The notes below the pieces were generated by a model. That model ran no database searches and was not told where the DNA came from. It was given only the letters and a program-made list of their open reading frames with translations. From Palleronia pontilimi (GTDB taxonomy: Bacteria > Pseudomonadota > Alphaproteobacteria > Rhodobacterales > Rhodobacteraceae): DNA of 64,000 nt. Shown one piece after another: positions 61,900-64,000 of this stretch. Position 1 is the first letter of the stretch. Each line of letters begins with the position of its first letter. Where the stretch lies: positions 1-64,000 of the forward strand of contig NZ_JAEKPD010000007.1 in NCBI RefSeq assembly GCF_016412875.1, given 5' to 3'. Both the position numbers and the translations under genes were made by a program.

Positions 61900-62496
61900 G
61901 TGGCGCATATCGATTACTATTTCGCGACCATCTCGCCCTTCACCTACCTGGCGGGCACGCGGCTCGAGCAGATCGCCGACGCCCACGGGGCGACGATCAC
62001 CTACAAGCCGCTCGACATCATGGGGCTTTTCGCCCGCACCGGGGGCGTGCCGCCGAAGGACCGTCACCCCAATCGGCAGGCATATCGACTGCAGGATCTG
62101 CGGCGGACGGCCGATATGTCCGGTATGCCGCTGAACATCAAGCCGATGTTCTGGCCCACCAACCCCGCGCCATCGTCCTACGCGATCATCGCGGCGCAGA
62201 ACGCGGGCGGCGGCGACCTGGCCGCGCTGGTGCACGGCTTCGCGCGCGCCTGCTGGGCCGAGGACAAGAACGTCGCCGAGGACGACGTGATCCGCGCGGG
62301 TCTGGAGGCTGCGGGGTTCGACCCGGCCCTGGCCGATAGCGGCCTGCTCAGCGGCGCGGACACCTACGCGCGCAACCTGGAAGACGCGGTGATGGCCGGG
62401 GCCTTCGGTGCGCCCTTCTACATCACCGACGACGACCAGCGGTTCTGGGGGCAGGATCGGCTGGACCAGCTGGACTGGCACCTGGGCCGCGCGTGA
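61900..62496 (+). CDS. DsbA-family 2-hydroxychromene-2-carboxylate isomerase-like protein
   Basis: Protein of 198 residues with a GTG start at 61900. IDYYFATISPFTYLAGTRLEQIADAHGATITYKPL and GAFGAPFYITDDDQRFWGQDRLDQLDWHLGR are the family ends; Ser of SPF replaces the thiol nucleophile, as in the kappa-class GST relatives. It isomerises an aromatic or uses glutathione; the true substrate is unknown. The next gene overlaps its stop. Confidence 0.87.
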   Translation: MAHIDYYFATISPFTYLAGTRLEQIADAHGATITYKPLDIMGLFARTGGVPPKDRHPNRQAYRLQDLRRTADMSGMPLNIKPMFWPTNPAPSSYAIIAAQNAGGGDLAALVHGFARACWAEDKNVAEDDVIRAGLEAAGFDPALADSGLLSGADTYARNLEDAVMAGAFGAPFYITDDDQRFWGQDRLDQLDWHLGRA

Positions 62497-63293
62497 CGCG
62501 CGAGCTCCGGGCAGGCTTTCCGACGGCGCACGCCCGGTACGGATCCGGCGCGCGCAAGGCCTTGTTCCTGCACTGCTCGCTGGCCTCGCACCGCGCCTGG
62601 ATGCCGGTCATCAAGCTTCTGCACGACGACCTGGACATGACCGCCTTCGATCTGCCCGGACACGGACGCAGCGGCGACTGGACCGAGGACGACGGCGATA
62701 TCCACGGGCTGTCGGCGCGGATCGCGGCCAGCTTCTGCGACGGACCGACCGATATCGTCGGCCATTCCTTCGGGGCCGCGGTGGGGTTGCGCCTGGCCGT
62801 CGAGCGCCCGGACCTGGTGCGCCGCATGGTCCTGGTCGAGCCGGTGTTCTTCGCCGCCGCGCGCGGCACCGGGGCCCACGCGCGGCATCGCGAGCAGTTC
62901 GAACCCGTCACCGACGCGCTGGCGCGCGGCGACCGCGAGCAGGCGACGCGCGTGTTTTCCAACATGTGGGGCGGCGCGCGGGATTTCGACGATCTGCCGA
63001 CCGCCCAGCGAAGGGCGATGATCGACCGGATCCACCTGATCGCCGCAAGTTCGCCCGGGATCGAGGGCGACAGCGGTGATCTCATGGCCGACGGACGGCT
63101 GGCGGCGACCCATGTGCCGACCTTGCTGGTGTCGGGCACCGGATCGGCGCCGATCATCCACGCGATCCATGACAGCCTGCGGACGCGGATGCCGCAAGCC
63201 GCCACGCAGCGGATCGACGGGGCCGGGCACATGGCGCCGCTGACCCACCCGGAAACCGTGGCCGACCTGATCCGCGCCCACCTGCTGGATTGA
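62493..63293 (+). CDS. Alpha/beta hydrolase
   Basis: Protein of 266 residues with a GTG start at 62493 that overlaps the preceding stop (GTGA). It shows LFLHCSLASHRAWMPVIKLL, the oxyanion turn FDLPGHGRSGD, the nucleophile elbow IVGHSFGAAVGLRLA and a late catalytic His in DGAGHMAPLTHPE. Substrate unknown; esters, lactones and C-C bonds are common for the family. It is co-translated with the isomerase-like protein. Confidence 0.9.
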   Translation: MTRELRAGFPTAHARYGSGARKALFLHCSLASHRAWMPVIKLLHDDLDMTAFDLPGHGRSGDWTEDDGDIHGLSARIAASFCDGPTDIVGHSFGAAVGLRLAVERPDLVRRMVLVEPVFFAAARGTGAHARHREQFEPVTDALARGDREQATRVFSNMWGGARDFDDLPTAQRRAMIDRIHLIAASSPGIEGDSGDLMADGRLAATHVPTLLVSGTGSAPIIHAIHDSLRTRMPQAATQRIDGAGHMAPLTHPETVADLIRAHLLD

Positions 63294-63362
63294 TCGAAAA
63301 GGGATAGGTCGGGGGCCGTTCACCCGCCCCTCACCGGCGCAAAGGTTCGAAGAAGGAAAGCC

Positions 63363-64000
63363 CTAGCCCGCCAGGATGTCCAGGAAGCGGTCGGTATCCG
63401 TGTCGCTGGCCGACCAGTCGCAGACCAGGCGCGCGCGCACCATCTGGGCGCCGTCGCCGTCGAGCGTGTCCATGGAATAGAACTGCGCGCCCGCATCCTT
63501 CAGCGCCACGTGGGCGGCGCGCGGAAAGCTGCAATAGACGATATTCGCGTGGCTGGGGTGATCGAGCCGCACGTGATCGATCTTCGCCAGCCCGTCGCGC
63601 AGCCGCGCGCAGGCCGCGTTGGCCGCCCGCGCCATGTCCAGCCACAGATCGTCCTGCAGATAGGCCAGCATCTGCGCGCTCAGGTAGCGGTGCTTGGAAA
63701 ACAGGTGCCCCGAGCGCTTGCGCCGCAGCTCGAACTCCCACGCATGGGCGGGGTTGAAGAAGATCGCCGCCTCGACCCCCAGCAGCCCGTTCTTGGTGCC
63801 CCCGAAGCTGACCGCGTCCACGCCCGCGCGCCAGGTCATGTCGGCGGGGCTGTGATTGCCCACGACCAGCGCATTGGCGAAGCGCGCGCCGTCCAGATGC
63901 ACCGGCAGCCCGTAATCCTTGGCGACCCCGCAGAGCGCCTGGATCTGGTCCAGGCCATAGACCGTGCCCCGCTCGGTCACCGTGGTCAGCGACACCGGCC
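63363..64000 (-). CDS. Low-specificity L-threonine aldolase, 5' part beyond the window
   Basis: The frame is open to the window end, so about 210 C-terminal residues are seen. SLTTVTERGTVYGLDQIQALCGVAKDYGLPVHLDGARFANALV and the PLP Schiff-base region AVSFGGTKNGLLGVEAAIFF place it in the threonine/beta-eliminating aldolase family. It cleaves threonine or related beta-hydroxy amino acids to glycine. Truncation is due to the window edge, not decay. Confidence 0.9.
   Translation of the reverse strand, partial: PVSLTTVTERGTVYGLDQIQALCGVAKDYGLPVHLDGARFANALVVGNHSPADMTWRAGVDAVSFGGTKNGLLGVEAAIFFNPAHAWEFELRRKRSGHLFSKHRYLSAQMLAYLQDDLWLDMARAANAACARLRDGLAKIDHVRLDHPSHANIVYCSFPRAAHVALKDAGAQFYSMDTLDGDGAQMVRARLVCDWSASDTDTDRFLDILAG

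Overview
The window is G+C-rich DNA from an alphaproteobacterium, most likely of the Rhodobacterales/Roseobacter group. The reasons are gene content (Hint-domain surface protein, TAXI-type binding protein, DmdA-like methyltransferase, FNR-type TTGAN-N4-NTCAA boxes, CaiB/BaiF, Prs), frequent GTG starts and many four-base ATGA/GTGA overlaps. No rRNA, tRNA, CRISPR array or intact insertion sequence was recognised. The first 4.8 kb and the stretch around 60.1-60.7 kb look less G+C-rich than the rest and carry the signs of transfer or decay.

Layout. 0-3.2 kb: an overlapping minus-strand operon of a small AYIDPGTG membrane protein, a SAM methyltransferase and a membrane sulfatase-like enzyme, probably acting on a surface polymer. 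3.4-4.8 kb: a decayed serine recombinase and a (GA)12 microsatellite, then a PagL-like outer-membrane protein behind an FNR-type box. 5.5-12.8 kb: a complete Nit1C cluster (nitB-nitH order: Sll0783-like protein, nitrilase, radical SAM, GNAT, AIR-synthase-like, MSMEG_0570-like, flavoprotein), divergent from a MocR-type regulator; the shared intergenic region holds a 10-bp direct repeat. 12.9-17 kb: an orphan TAXI solute-binding protein, then an overlapping cassette of retropepsin-like protease, inactive transglutaminase/7TM protein and RimK-like ATP-grasp ligase. 17.2-22.4 kb: PolX, a glycogen-debranching-type glucosidase and a glycosyltransferase.

22.6-29 kb is a stress island: Hsp20 (interrupted by an in-frame TAA), a cation P-type ATPase (frameshifted), a SpoIIAA/STAS-like protein, a coiled-coil protein, a phasin-like protein, a Crp/Fnr regulator and a CBS-domain protein, with two perfect FNR-type boxes in its central promoter region. 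29.2-34.7 kb: a ygiB/ygiC-like pair, an amidohydrolase, a DUF6544 protein and a Tat-exported nitroreductase-fold protein. 35.2-40.5 kb: a Hint protein and a metal-linked cluster (Crp-like regulator, periplasmic proteins, DUF411 protein, permease).

40.5-53.4 kb is the most intriguing part. A seven-gene minus-strand operon encodes an SBP56/methanethiol-oxidase-like protein, a 2Fe-2S ferredoxin, a CoA-binding protein, a rhodanese, an ECHDC3-type crotonase lacking both catalytic Glu residues, an acyl-CoA synthetase and a DmdA-like folate-dependent methyltransferase. It is divergent from an IclR regulator, which is followed by a PhnD/C/E/E-type importer, a HAD-IIA phosphatase and a convergent glycerophosphodiester phosphodiesterase. 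I read the operon as a candidate route for demethylating and CoA-activating a methylated (possibly sulfur) compound; this is inference.

53.8-64 kb holds mostly housekeeping or single genes: a DoxX-like membrane protein coupled through a 46-codon ORF to an NAD(P)-binding protein, a FolB-like protein, an HWE histidine kinase, an orphan IolB, a CaiB/BaiF CoA-transferase, a GFA protein, Prs, a DsbA-family isomerase, an alpha/beta hydrolase and the 3' part of a threonine aldolase cut by the window edge.
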